A stretch of DNA of 64,000 bases, taken from contig NZ_JADWPD010000033.1 in the NCBI RefSeq assembly GCF_017308975.1, forward strand, positions 52,774 to 116,773, written 5' to 3'. Under the pieces are notes generated by a model, which worked only from the letters and a program-made list of their open reading frames with translations, was not told the DNA's origin and did no database searches. Source of the stretch: Amycolatopsis sp. MtRt-6 (GTDB lineage: Bacteria; Actinomycetota; Actinomycetes; Mycobacteriales; Pseudonocardiaceae). The position numbers and the translations under genes were made by a program. Of the stretch, positions 34,118 through 42,130 are shown piece after piece; within the stretch, counting starts at the first letter, position 1; each line of letters opens with the position of its first letter.

Positions 34118-34298
34118 AGCGATTCTGAGCAGTACTAACGAATCTCGATGATCGAGACCGTCCGGCGTTCGGATGGTGTCGCCGACAATCCCTACGAAAG
34201 TCGTTCCGACGCGGAACGCGCCGAGAATCCCCTGCTGTAGCGGGGTTTGTACGAATTGATCCGAGAATCCCGAACGCGCTGTTGGTCCGTTCGGCGCA

Positions 34299-34327
34299 TT
34301 GACGCCCAGATCGGCTGATCCTTTACT
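34299..34327 (+). promoter_or_regulatory. Promoter of the M4 metalloprotease gene
   Basis: TTGACG (34299-34304), 17-bp spacer, TTTACT (34322-34327); the start is predicted near 34334, giving a leader of about 95 nt. The same hexamers and 17-bp spacing recur before the M4 relic. The rest of the 311-bp gap (34118-34428) contains CCTACGAAAGTC at 34190-34201, shared with the relic's upstream region, and no convincing gene. Confidence 0.6.
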
Positions 34328-34428
34328 CGGATGCGTCCGGACGCATACCTCCTGTTAGCACCCCGGACACGTCTCCCCTCTTCCCCTGTACCGGACCTCG
34401 ATTCTGCCTTCATGGAAGGAAGACCTCG

Positions 34429-36690
34429 ATGACCCATCGTGGGTTAAGCACGGGCTTGGCGGCCGCCGCCGGGCTCGCCATGACGCTCGCGTTGCCGGTG
34501 ACCCCGGCGAGCGCGGCGCCTCAAGCACAGCCCGCCGCTCCCGAAGCGGCCGCCGCCCGCGCCGCCGACCAGGCGGCCGCCAGCGGTCTCGACGCCCTGC
34601 GCCGCGGCCCGGCCGAGTCGTTCCAGCGCATCGGCCTCACCCCTGGTGGCGCCGGCCTCTTCTACGGCGCCTACCAGCGCACCTACCAGGGCCTGCGGGT
34701 CGTGGGCGGGGACGCGGTCGTCGTCGCCGACGGCGCCGGGCGCGTCCGCGGCACCAGCGCCGCGGAGACCGCGCCGATCACCGTCGGCACCCAGGCACTG
34801 GTCGACGCGGCCAAGGCCGCCGCCACCGCGCGCGCTCAACTGCCCACTGTGGACAGTGTGAGCACGCCGGAGAAGGTCGTGCTGGCCGGGGCGAACCCGA
34901 AGCTGGCCTACGAGGTCGTCGTCGCCGGCCGCACCGCCACCGCGCCGAGCAACCTGCACGTGTTCGTCGACGCGGCCACCGGGGCGATCCTCGACAAGCG
35001 GGACGACGTCCGCACGTTCGACTCGGGCGTGAAGCGGCAGGCCCAGCCCGCCACCGTGAACGCGGAAGGGGCCGGCAACAGCTACTACGCCGGCAACGTC
35101 ACCATCGACACGACGCAGTCCGGCAGCACGTACACCATGCGCGACCCGGCCCGCACGAACCTCAGCTGCGGCCGCGAAGGCGGTTCCGTCTACAGCGGCC
35201 CGGACAACAACTGGGGCAACGGCTCCGGCACCGACCTGGAAACCGCCTGCGTCGACACGCTGTTCGGTGCCCAGACCGAGTGGAAGATGCTCGCCGAGTG
35301 GCTGGGCCGCAACGGCATGAACGGCAACGGCGGCGGCTTCCCGGCTTCGGTCGGCCTCAACGACGTCAACGCCTACTGGAACGGTTCGTCGACGCACTTC
35401 GGCCACTCGCAGGACAACCAGCGCCAGGCCACGCCGATGGACGTCGTCGCCCACGAGTACGGGCACGCCATCTTCCAGACCACCCCGGGTGGCGCGGGCT
35501 CGGGCAACGAGAGCGGCGGCCTCAACGAGTCGACCGGTGACATCTTCGGCGCGCTGACCGAGGCGTACGCCAACAACCCCAAGGACGTCCCGGACTACGA
35601 GGTCGGCGAAGGCGTCAACCTGGTCGGCCAGGGCCCGATCCGCTACATGTACCAGCCCTCGAAGGCCGGCGACCCGAACTGCTACTCGTCGTCGATCCCG
35701 AGCACCGAGGTGCACGCCGCGGCCGGCCCGCAGAACCACTGGTTCTACCTGCTCGCCGAGGGCTCGAACCCGGGTGGCGGCAAGCCGGCCAGCCCGACCT
35801 GCAACAGCTCGAGCGTGACCGGCATCGGCATCCAGAAGGCCGGTAAGATCTTCTACAACGGCCTGCTGAAGAAGACCTCGTCGTGGAACCACAAGGCCGC
35901 CCGCAAGGCGACCCTCGAAGCCGCGATCGCGCTCTTCCCGGGCAGCTGCACCGAGTACAACACCACCAAGGCCGCGTGGGACGCCGTCTCCGTCACCGCG
36001 GCCACCGGTGAGCCGGCCTCCTGCAGCGGCGGCGGGCCGGACTTCTCGGTGGCGCTGAACCCGGCTTCGGGTTCGGTGCAGCCGGGCGCCTCGGCGACCA
36101 CCACGATCAGCACCGCGATCACCTCGGGCTCGGCGCAGTCGATCACGCTGTCCGCCTCGGGCCTGCCCGCCGGCGCGACCGCGACGTTCAACCCGGCGAC
36201 CATCCAGTCGGGTGGCTCCTCGACGCTGACGATCGCGACGTCCGCGTCGACCCCGACCGGGAGCTTCCCGATCACCATCACCGCCGACGGGGCCAGCACC
36301 GACCACACGGCGACGTTCTCGCTCGGCGTCGGCACTTCCTCGTGTGCCCCGGTGACCAACTCGACCCGCCTGAACATCCCCGACTACCCGGCCAGCGCGG
36401 TCAGCAGCACGGTGAACGTGGCGGGCTGCGCCCGCAACGCCTCCGGCACCACCAAGGTCGAGGTGCACATCACCCACACCTACCGCGGTGACCTCGTCCT
36501 CGACCTCATCGCCCCCGACGGCACCGCCTACCGCATGAAGAACTCCAACAGCGACTCCGCCGACAACATCGACACCACCTACACCGTCAACGCCTCCACC
36601 GAAGCCGCCAACGGCAACTGGCAGCTCCGCATCCGCGACGTCGGCCCCGCCGACACCGGTTACCTGTCCTCCTGGACGTTGACCGTGTAG
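34429..36690 (+). CDS. Secreted M4 (thermolysin-type) metalloprotease with Ig-like and P domains
   Basis: A 753-residue secreted zinc protease. It has a signal peptide (1-29), a FTP/PepSY propeptide (about 30-205), an M4 domain with His342-Glu-x-x-His346 (HEYGH) and the third ligand Glu367 in GGLNESTGD, an Ig-like repeat (about 540-640) and a C-terminal P/proprotein-convertase domain (about 641-753). The P domain likely aids secretion, stability or substrate binding. ATG at 34429 after GAAGGAAGACCTCG. It follows an XRE-TPR regulator and precedes an M28 peptidase with an almost identical C-terminus. Confidence 0.93.
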   Translation: MTHRGLSTGLAAAAGLAMTLALPVTPASAAPQAQPAAPEAAAARAADQAAASGLDALRRGPAESFQRIGLTPGGAGLFYGAYQRTYQGLRVVGGDAVVVADGAGRVRGTSAAETAPITVGTQALVDAAKAAATARAQLPTVDSVSTPEKVVLAGANPKLAYEVVVAGRTATAPSNLHVFVDAATGAILDKRDDVRTFDSGVKRQAQPATVNAEGAGNSYYAGNVTIDTTQSGSTYTMRDPARTNLSCGREGGSVYSGPDNNWGNGSGTDLETACVDTLFGAQTEWKMLAEWLGRNGMNGNGGGFPASVGLNDVNAYWNGSSTHFGHSQDNQRQATPMDVVAHEYGHAIFQTTPGGAGSGNESGGLNESTGDIFGALTEAYANNPKDVPDYEVGEGVNLVGQGPIRYMYQPSKAGDPNCYSSSIPSTEVHAAAGPQNHWFYLLAEGSNPGGGKPASPTCNSSSVTGIGIQKAGKIFYNGLLKKTSSWNHKAARKATLEAAIALFPGSCTEYNTTKAAWDAVSVTAATGEPASCSGGGPDFSVALNPASGSVQPGASATTTISTAITSGSAQSITLSASGLPAGATATFNPATIQSGGSSTLTIATSASTPTGSFPITITADGASTDHTATFSLGVGTSSCAPVTNSTRLNIPDYPASAVSSTVNVAGCARNASGTTKVEVHITHTYRGDLVLDLIAPDGTAYRMKNSNSDSADNIDTTYTVNASTEAANGNWQLRIRDVGPADTGYLSSWTLTV

Positions 36691-36703
36691 CACCCCTCAC
36701 CCC

Positions 36704-36737
36704 GTGAAGGCCGCACCTGCCCCGGTGCGGCCTTCAC
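36704..36737 (+). terminator. Terminator after the M4 protease gene
   Basis: A perfect 14-bp stem (GTGAAGGCCGCACC / GGTGCGGCCTTCAC) with a 6-nt loop starts 13 bp after the stop codon. No U-rich tract follows, but the stem is very stable. It separates the M4 gene from the M28 gene at 36777. Confidence 0.7.
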
Positions 36738-36776
36738 GGCCGTTCTCCCCAACCCCCACCTAAGGAATTCACCGCC

Positions 36777-38381
36777 ATGAAGTGGAAGACACGACTCGGC
36801 GCCGGGGTCACCGCCCTGGCCGCCGCGCTGGGCATCGTATCCGCGCCAGCGGCCACCGCCGCGCCCGCCACGGTGCTCGCCGCGCCGGACATCTCGCTCG
36901 CCAACGTCAAGGCCCACCTCAACCAGCTGCAGGCCATCGCCGACAACAACGGCGGCACGCGCTCGCCGCGCGGCGGCGGGTACGCGGCCTCGGTGTCCTA
37001 TGTGGAAAACCTGCTGAAGAACGCCGGCTACACGACGACCCGGCAGACCTGCACCGGGTGCATCGGCCAGACGCAGAACCTGATCGCCGAGTGGCCGCAG
37101 GGCGACGCGAGCCAGGTCATCATGCTCGGCGCGCACCTCGACAGCGTGAGCGCCGGCCCCGGCATCAACGACAACGGCTCGGGCAGCGCGTCGATCCTCG
37201 AGGTCGCGCTGACGCTCGCCCGGACCAACCCGGCGATGGCCAAGCGGGTCCGGTTCGGCTGGTGGGCCGACGAGGAGTCCGGCCTGGTCGGGTCGAAGTA
37301 CTACGTCAACAACCTGCCGAGCACCGAACGCACGAAGATCAAGACCTACCTCAACTTCGACATGATCGGCTCGAAGAACTGGGGCTACTTCGTCTACGAC
37401 GACGTCGCTTCGATCAAGGCCGTCTTCGACGAGTACTTCACCTCCATCGGCATCCCGACCGAGGGCGACACCGAAGGCGACGGCCGCTCCGACCACGCGT
37501 CCTTCAAGAGCGCGGGCATCCCGGTCGGCGGCCTGGCCACCGGCGCCGGCTACATCAAGAGCTCGGCGCAGGCGCAGAAGTGGGGCGGCACCGCGGGTTC
37601 GGCGTTCGACAACTGCTACCACCGCGCGTGCGACACGATCGCCAACATCCCGGACGTGCCGCTGGAGAAGAACAGCGACGCCATCGCCTACGCGCTTTGG
37701 AAGCTGGCCGTCGGCACGCCGCAGGGCAACGACTTCTCCGTGACGCTGAACCCGGCGTCCGGGACCGTCCAACCGGGACAGTCGCTCCAGGTCGCGGTCA
37801 GCACCGCGACGACGTCCGGCTCGGCGCAGTCGATCGCGCTGTCCGCGTCGGGCCTGCCCGCGGGCGCGACGGCTTCGTTCAGCCCGGCCACCGTGCAGTC
37901 GGGTGGCAGCTCGACGCTGACCATCACGACGTCCGCGTCCACCCCGACCGGGAGCTTCCCGATCACCGTGACCGCGGACGGTGCGAACGCCGACCACACG
38001 GCGACGTTCTCCCTCGGCGTCGGCAGCTCCTCGTGCGCGCCGGTGACCAACTCGACCCGCCTGAACATCCCCGACTACCCCGCGAGCGCGGTCAGCAGCA
38101 CGGTGAACGTGGCGGGCTGCGCGCGCAACGCGTCCGGCACCACCAAGGTCGAGGTCCACATCACCCACACCTACCGCGGTGACCTCGTCCTCGACCTGGT
38201 CGCTCCGGACGGCACGGCGTACCGGATGAAGAACTCCAACAGCGACTCCGCCGACAACATCGACACCACCTACACCGTCAACGCCTCCACCGAGGCAGCC
38301 AACGGCAACTGGCAGCTGCGGCTGCGGGACGTCGGCCCGGCCGACACCGGTTACCTGTCCTCCTGGACGCTGACCGTCTGA
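36777..38381 (+). CDS. Secreted M28 aminopeptidase with Ig-like and P domains
   Basis: A 534-residue secreted di-zinc aminopeptidase. It has a signal peptide (1-28) and an M28 catalytic domain with the metal-ligand stretches GAHLDSVSAG (His120), GINDNGSGSA and WWADEESGLVG, then NFDMIGSKNWGY and the late region FDNCYHRACDT. An Ig-like repeat and a C-terminal P domain follow. From the Ig domain onward it closely resembles the upstream M4 protease, and the P domains differ at only about two residues. It probably completes extracellular peptide digestion begun by the M4 enzyme. AAGGA precedes the ATG by 9 bp. Confidence 0.93.
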   Translation: MKWKTRLGAGVTALAAALGIVSAPAATAAPATVLAAPDISLANVKAHLNQLQAIADNNGGTRSPRGGGYAASVSYVENLLKNAGYTTTRQTCTGCIGQTQNLIAEWPQGDASQVIMLGAHLDSVSAGPGINDNGSGSASILEVALTLARTNPAMAKRVRFGWWADEESGLVGSKYYVNNLPSTERTKIKTYLNFDMIGSKNWGYFVYDDVASIKAVFDEYFTSIGIPTEGDTEGDGRSDHASFKSAGIPVGGLATGAGYIKSSAQAQKWGGTAGSAFDNCYHRACDTIANIPDVPLEKNSDAIAYALWKLAVGTPQGNDFSVTLNPASGTVQPGQSLQVAVSTATTSGSAQSIALSASGLPAGATASFSPATVQSGGSSTLTITTSASTPTGSFPITVTADGANADHTATFSLGVGSSSCAPVTNSTRLNIPDYPASAVSSTVNVAGCARNASGTTKVEVHITHTYRGDLVLDLVAPDGTAYRMKNSNSDSADNIDTTYTVNASTEAANGNWQLRLRDVGPADTGYLSSWTLTV

Positions 38382-38390
38382 CCGAACGCT

Positions 38391-38419
38391 GTGGGGCGCC
38401 CGTCTCCGGGGCGCCCCAC
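38391..38419 (+). terminator. Terminator after the M28 peptidase gene
   Basis: A perfect 11-bp stem GTGGGGCGCCC / GGGCGCCCCAC with a 7-nt loop, 9 bp after the stop, followed by TGTTGTCT. A strong candidate intrinsic terminator. Confidence 0.75.
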
Positions 38420-38421
38420 TG

Positions 38422-38450
38422 TTGTCTAGACCACCACCCGTTCGTAGGTA
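38422..38450 (+). promoter_or_regulatory. Possible promoter of the chitinase gene
   Basis: TTGTCT (38422-38427), a 17-bp spacer and TAGGTA (38445-38450) lie between the M28 terminator and the chitinase start. A GGGCGGAC/GTCCGCCC hairpin in the leader (about 38479-38500) could act in mRNA stability. The hexamers are imperfect, so this is tentative. Confidence 0.35.
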
Positions 38451-38523
38451 GTCACCGGTTCCCCGTGGCGCTTATGTTGGGCGGACACGCCGCGTCCGCC
38501 CTTCAACGACGATGGGAGCCGGT

Positions 38524-39567
38524 ATGTCCGGTCGCTTGTTCGGAACTCTGCTGGCCACGGTGCTGGCCGTCCCGCTGTTCGTCTCGGCGCCCGCGCAGGG
38601 GGCGGCGCAGGCCGACACGTGCGCGGTGAAGTCGCGGCCCGCGGGCAAGGTCCTGCAGGGCTACTGGGAAAACTGGGACGGCGCCGCGAACGGCGTCCAC
38701 CCCGGCATGGGCTGGATCCCGATCACCGACAGCCGGATGGCCCAGCACGGCTACAACGTCGTCAACGCCGCCTTCCCGGTGATCCGGTCCGACGGGACCG
38801 TGTTGTGGGAGAACGGGATGGACGCCGGGGTCAAGGTGTCCACACCCGCCGAGATGTGCGCGGCGAAGGCCGCGGGCGCGACGATCCTGCTGTCCATCGG
38901 CGGCGCGGCCGCCGGGATCGACCTCTCGTCGTCCGCGGTGGCCGACCGGTTCGTCGCCACGGTCGTCCCGATCCTCAAGCAGTACAACTTCGACGGGATC
39001 GACATCGACATCGAGACCGGGCTGACGAACAGCGGCAACATCAAGACGCTTTCGGCGTCACAGGCCAACCTGATCCGGATCATCGACGGCGTGCTCGCGC
39101 GGATGCCGTCGAACTTCGGGCTCACGATGGCACCGGAGACCGCGTACGTGACCGGCGGCAGCGTCGCCTACGGCTCGATCTGGGGCGCGTACCTGCCGAT
39201 CATCAAGAAGTACGCGGACAACGGCCGGCTGTGGTGGCTGAACATGCAGTACTACAACGGCTCGATGTACGGCTGCTCCGGCGATTCGTACCAGGCCGGG
39301 ACCGTGCAGGGCTTCACCGTGCAGACGCAGTGCCTGAACAACGGCCTGGTCGTGCAGGGCACCACGATCCGGGTGCCGTACGACAAGCAGGTCCCCGGCC
39401 TGCCCGCCCAGCCGGGCGCGGGTGGCGGGTACATGTCGCCGAGCCTGGTTTCCCAGGCGTGGCGGTCGGTTCCGGGCCTCAAGGGCCTGATGGACTGGTC
39501 GATCAACTGGGACGGCTCGAAGGGCTGGACCTTCGGCGACAACGTCAAGTCGCTGCAGGGCCGTTAG
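38524..39567 (+). CDS. Secreted glycoside hydrolase family 18 chitinase
   Basis: A 347-residue secreted enzyme. It has a signal peptide (1-25) and a GH18 TIM barrel with the catalytic motif DGIDIDIE (Asp157, Asp160, Asp162, Glu164 as acid). The SIGGAA strand motif and final WSINWDG are also typical. It hydrolyses beta-1,4-N-acetylglucosamine chains with substrate assistance. No chitin-binding module. The ATG at 38524 was preferred to one at 38512 because GGGAG lies 5 bp before it. It overlaps the convergent DUF3152 gene by 4 bp. Confidence 0.93.
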   Translation: MSGRLFGTLLATVLAVPLFVSAPAQGAAQADTCAVKSRPAGKVLQGYWENWDGAANGVHPGMGWIPITDSRMAQHGYNVVNAAFPVIRSDGTVLWENGMDAGVKVSTPAEMCAAKAAGATILLSIGGAAAGIDLSSSAVADRFVATVVPILKQYNFDGIDIDIETGLTNSGNIKTLSASQANLIRIIDGVLARMPSNFGLTMAPETAYVTGGSVAYGSIWGAYLPIIKKYADNGRLWWLNMQYYNGSMYGCSGDSYQAGTVQGFTVQTQCLNNGLVVQGTTIRVPYDKQVPGLPAQPGAGGGYMSPSLVSQAWRSVPGLKGLMDWSINWDGSKGWTFGDNVKSLQGR

Positions 39568-40361
39568 GAGGCGCCGGCCGGGATCGGGTCGTCGTACTCG
39601 CCCGGTGGGCCGGTGTATTCGCGCTTGCCGTCCGGGAACGGCCACGGGTTCGGGACGCAGCCGTGCAGCCCGAGCGTCTGCTGCTCCATCACCGGCGCCG
39701 GCTTGCCCGGCCCCGGGCACAGCTCGTGGCCCTGGCCCAGCCGGTGCCCGGTTTCGTGGGTCACCATGTACTGCCGGTAGACCTCGAGCGGCGCCCCGTA
39801 GTTCGGCACGGCGTTGGCCCAGCGGGCGACGTTGAGCACGACGTTGCTGCCGTTGCGGCAGGAGGTGTAGCCGTCGGGCGTGCCGCCGCACAGCTTGTCG
39901 CGGCTGGACGGCGTCGCGAGGTAGAGGGTGAAGTCGGCGCCGTCGGCCGGGCCGACGTGCTGCAGCCGCCACTGCCCGCCGGCGGTCCAGCCACGCGCGT
40001 CGCCGAGGATGGCGCGGATGTCCTCGGCGAACTCGGCGGGCCCGACGCCGTCGATGTCGGTCTCGATGGCGATCCGGTAGCGCATCAGCCGGCCCGACTT
40101 CCCGGCGACCTCGGCGCTGCCCGGGGTGAACATCCACTGACCGGACCCGGTCCGCGGGAAGGTGATGGCGGCTTCGACGGGCGCGCTCTGCGTCACCGGC
40201 TCACGCTCGGCGGGCGGCGGCGGGATCGAGGTGGCCTCCCCGATCGCGGTGATGACCGGCCCGGCCGCCGGCGCGGCCACGGGCTGTCTTTCCCCACCAC
40301 ATCCGCTCACCGCCAGGGCGAGCACGGCCACGGCCGCGGCCCGTCTCGCGGTTTTCGGCAT
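39564..40361 (-). CDS. DUF3152 lipoprotein with metzincin-type zinc site
   Basis: A 265-residue lipoprotein. The signal peptide ends in the lipobox AVSGC. A Pro-rich linker is followed by a DUF3152 domain containing the zinc motif HETGHRLGQGH (HExxHxxGxxH), as in metzincin proteases. It is therefore probably a cell-surface metalloprotease. It converges on the chitinase gene with a 4-bp overlap and ends the secreted-hydrolase region. Confidence 0.85.
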   Translation of the reverse strand: MPKTARRAAAVAVLALAVSGCGGERQPVAAPAAGPVITAIGEATSIPPPPAEREPVTQSAPVEAAITFPRTGSGQWMFTPGSAEVAGKSGRLMRYRIAIETDIDGVGPAEFAEDIRAILGDARGWTAGGQWRLQHVGPADGADFTLYLATPSSRDKLCGGTPDGYTSCRNGSNVVLNVARWANAVPNYGAPLEVYRQYMVTHETGHRLGQGHELCPGPGKPAPVMEQQTLGLHGCVPNPWPFPDGKREYTGPPGEYDDPIPAGAS

Positions 40362-40482
40362 GGGTCCTCCCGGGTGCGCGGCTTCAGAAGGACATACGGG
40401 CCGCGACCGGGAAAAGTTGCGGTGACCTGTGGTGGCGGAGCGTCACCGCAGGTCGGGACCGTGGAGTGTGACGACGGCCACA

Positions 40483-40567
40483 GCGCCCCAATGTGGCCTT
40501 GGTGGCGTTCAACGCACCCATTGTGGCCTTCGGTGCGTCCAACGCACCGAAGGCCACATTGGGGCGC
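40483..40567. repeat. Palindromic repeat with 18-bp arms and 30-bp internal period
   Basis: The arms 40483-40500 and 40550-40567 are perfect 18-bp inverted copies (GCGCCCCAATGTGGCCTT). Between them a second copy of the core (CATTGTGGCCTT) stands exactly 30 bp after the first, and an inner CGGTGCG/CGCACCG hairpin fills the gap. It starts 122 bp before the DUF3152 gene and ends 10 bp after the dapE stop, so it may also terminate dapE. The same core with the same 30-bp period recurs at the right end of the window. Confidence 0.85.
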
Positions 40568-40576
40568 TTGGGGCGC

Positions 40577-41647
40577 TCAGGCCAGGAACTTGCGCAGCAC
40601 CTCGGTGACCTGGCGGATCTCCGCCGTCCGGACGTTCTCCTGCTTCGTGTGCGCCAAGGTCGGGTTGCCCGGGCCGAAGTTCACCGCCGGCATGCCCCGG
40701 GCCGCGAACCGCGCCACGTCCGTCCAGCCCAGCTTCGCCGCCGCGCGGCCGCCCGCCGCCGCCACCAGCTCCGCCGCCGCCGGGGCCGACAAGCCCGGCA
40801 GCGCGCCGGGAGACCGGTCCACAACGGACAGGTCGAAACCGTCGAAAACCTCCCGCAGGTGCTGCTCGGCCGCCGCCGGGTCACGGTCCGGCGCGAAGCG
40901 GTGGTTGACCGTCAGCACCGCTTCGTCCGGGACGACGTTGCCCGCGACGCCGCCGCCGATCGAAATCGCCTGGAGGCCTTCGCGGTAGGTCAGCCCGTCG
41001 ATGTCGACGATCCGCGGCGTGTACTCGACCAGCCGCCGCAGCGGCTCGGCCAGCGCGTGGATCGCGTTCTCGCCCATCCACGCCCGCGCGGTGTGCGCGC
41101 GCTTGCCGGTGAGCCGCAGCTCGACGCGCATGGTGCCCTGGCAGCCGGCCTCGATCACGCCGTTCGACGGCTCGCCGACGATCGCCAGGTCGCCGGCCAG
41201 CCACTCCGGCAGCTCGCGCTCGATCCGGCCGAGGCCGTTCTTGACCGCTTCGACCTCTTCGTTGTCGTAGAAGACGAACGTGACGTCGTGCTTGGGCGAC
41301 GGCAGCGTGGCCGCCAGGTGCAGGAAGACCGCGTCGCCGCCCTTCATGTCGACCGTGCCGAGACCGTGGAGGACCTCTTCGTCACCGGTGCCTTCGCGCC
41401 GCGAAGGGAAGTTGCCGTTCTCCGGCACGGTGTCCAGGTGCCCGGCGAGCACCACCCGCGACGCGCGGCCGAGGTTCGTCCGCGCGAGGACGGCGTCGCC
41501 GTTGCGGACGACCTCCAGGTGCGGAGCCTGCTTGCCCAGCGCCTCCTGCACCGCGGTGGCGATCTCCGCCTCGGCGCCGGACACGCTGAAGATGTCCACC
41601 AGCGCTGCGGTCAGGTCCACGGGATCGGCGTGCAGGTCGAGGCTCAT
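40577..41647 (-). CDS. dapE: Succinyl-diaminopimelate desuccinylase
   Basis: A 356-residue M20 metallohydrolase of the lysine/meso-DAP pathway, making L,L-diaminopimelate from the N-succinyl form. Metal-ligand motifs are AGHLDTVP, GTVDMKGGDA and DNEEVE, with the dimerisation domain GKRAHTARAWMGENAIHA. ATG at 41647. It stands back to back with the lipoprotein/dapD genes; Rv1202 (dapE) and Rv1201c (dapD) have the same divergent placement. Confidence 0.93.
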   Translation of the reverse strand: MSLDLHADPVDLTAALVDIFSVSGAEAEIATAVQEALGKQAPHLEVVRNGDAVLARTNLGRASRVVLAGHLDTVPENGNFPSRREGTGDEEVLHGLGTVDMKGGDAVFLHLAATLPSPKHDVTFVFYDNEEVEAVKNGLGRIERELPEWLAGDLAIVGEPSNGVIEAGCQGTMRVELRLTGKRAHTARAWMGENAIHALAEPLRRLVEYTPRIVDIDGLTYREGLQAISIGGGVAGNVVPDEAVLTVNHRFAPDRDPAAAEQHLREVFDGFDLSVVDRSPGALPGLSAPAAAELVAAAGGRAAAKLGWTDVARFAARGMPAVNFGPGNPTLAHTKQENVRTAEIRQVTEVLRKFLA

Positions 41648-41670
41648 GACCCGCACGCTACCGTGGCGGT

Positions 41671-42102
41671 GTGCGTAGGTTCGGAGTCGCCGTGGGCGGC
41701 GCGTTGCTGGTCCTGGTCCTGTCGGGCTGCGGGAACGAGGCCGGGCCCACACCGCCGCGCACCGGCCGCGAGCCCAGCCCGGACGCGCTGCCGACGAAGC
41801 TGGCCGCGCTGACCGTCGACCAGTGCTACGCCAGCCCGCGCACCCAGTTGCCGAAGGGCTGCGAGAAGTACGTCACGGAGGTCGCCAACGTGCCGGGCGC
41901 GGCCCGCAAGCGCGCCGACGACCGCGACCCGCAGCTGGTCGCCGAGGCCGGCAAGCTCGACCAGGCCGTCGGGTCCTTCCGGAGCGCGGGCTGCACGACC
42001 GTCCCGGCCGCGGGCGGCCCCTGCTCGCAGGCGCTCGTCGACATCGCCGCGGCGCTTTCCGGCCTGAAGAAGCAGGTAGACGCGCGGCCCACGAGTGGTT
42101 GA
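41671..42102 (+). CDS. Small lipoprotein of unknown function
   Basis: A 143-residue protein with GTG start at 41671. Its signal peptide ends in a lipobox (LSGC), followed by a Pro/Thr-rich linker and a small helical domain with four cysteines (QCYASP, KGCEKY, AGCTTV, GPCSQA), possibly two disulfides. Not recognised. It lies between divergent dapE and dapD in the same direction as dapD, but expression with dapD is unproven. Its stop lies 28 bp before the dapD start. Confidence 0.7.
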   Translation: MRRFGVAVGGALLVLVLSGCGNEAGPTPPRTGREPSPDALPTKLAALTVDQCYASPRTQLPKGCEKYVTEVANVPGAARKRADDRDPQLVAEAGKLDQAVGSFRSAGCTTVPAAGGPCSQALVDIAAALSGLKKQVDARPTSG

Positions 42103-42130
42103 TCCGCGTCACTCGACTACGGTGAGGGCC

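Noticed and set aside
34148..34240. 30-codon ORF between the second XRE-TPR gene and the M4 protease, considered as a signalling pre-peptide like NprX
   Set aside because: No ribosome site, no hydrophobic signal sequence, and no counterpart before the relic copy. It remains an open question whether a peptide gene exists elsewhere.
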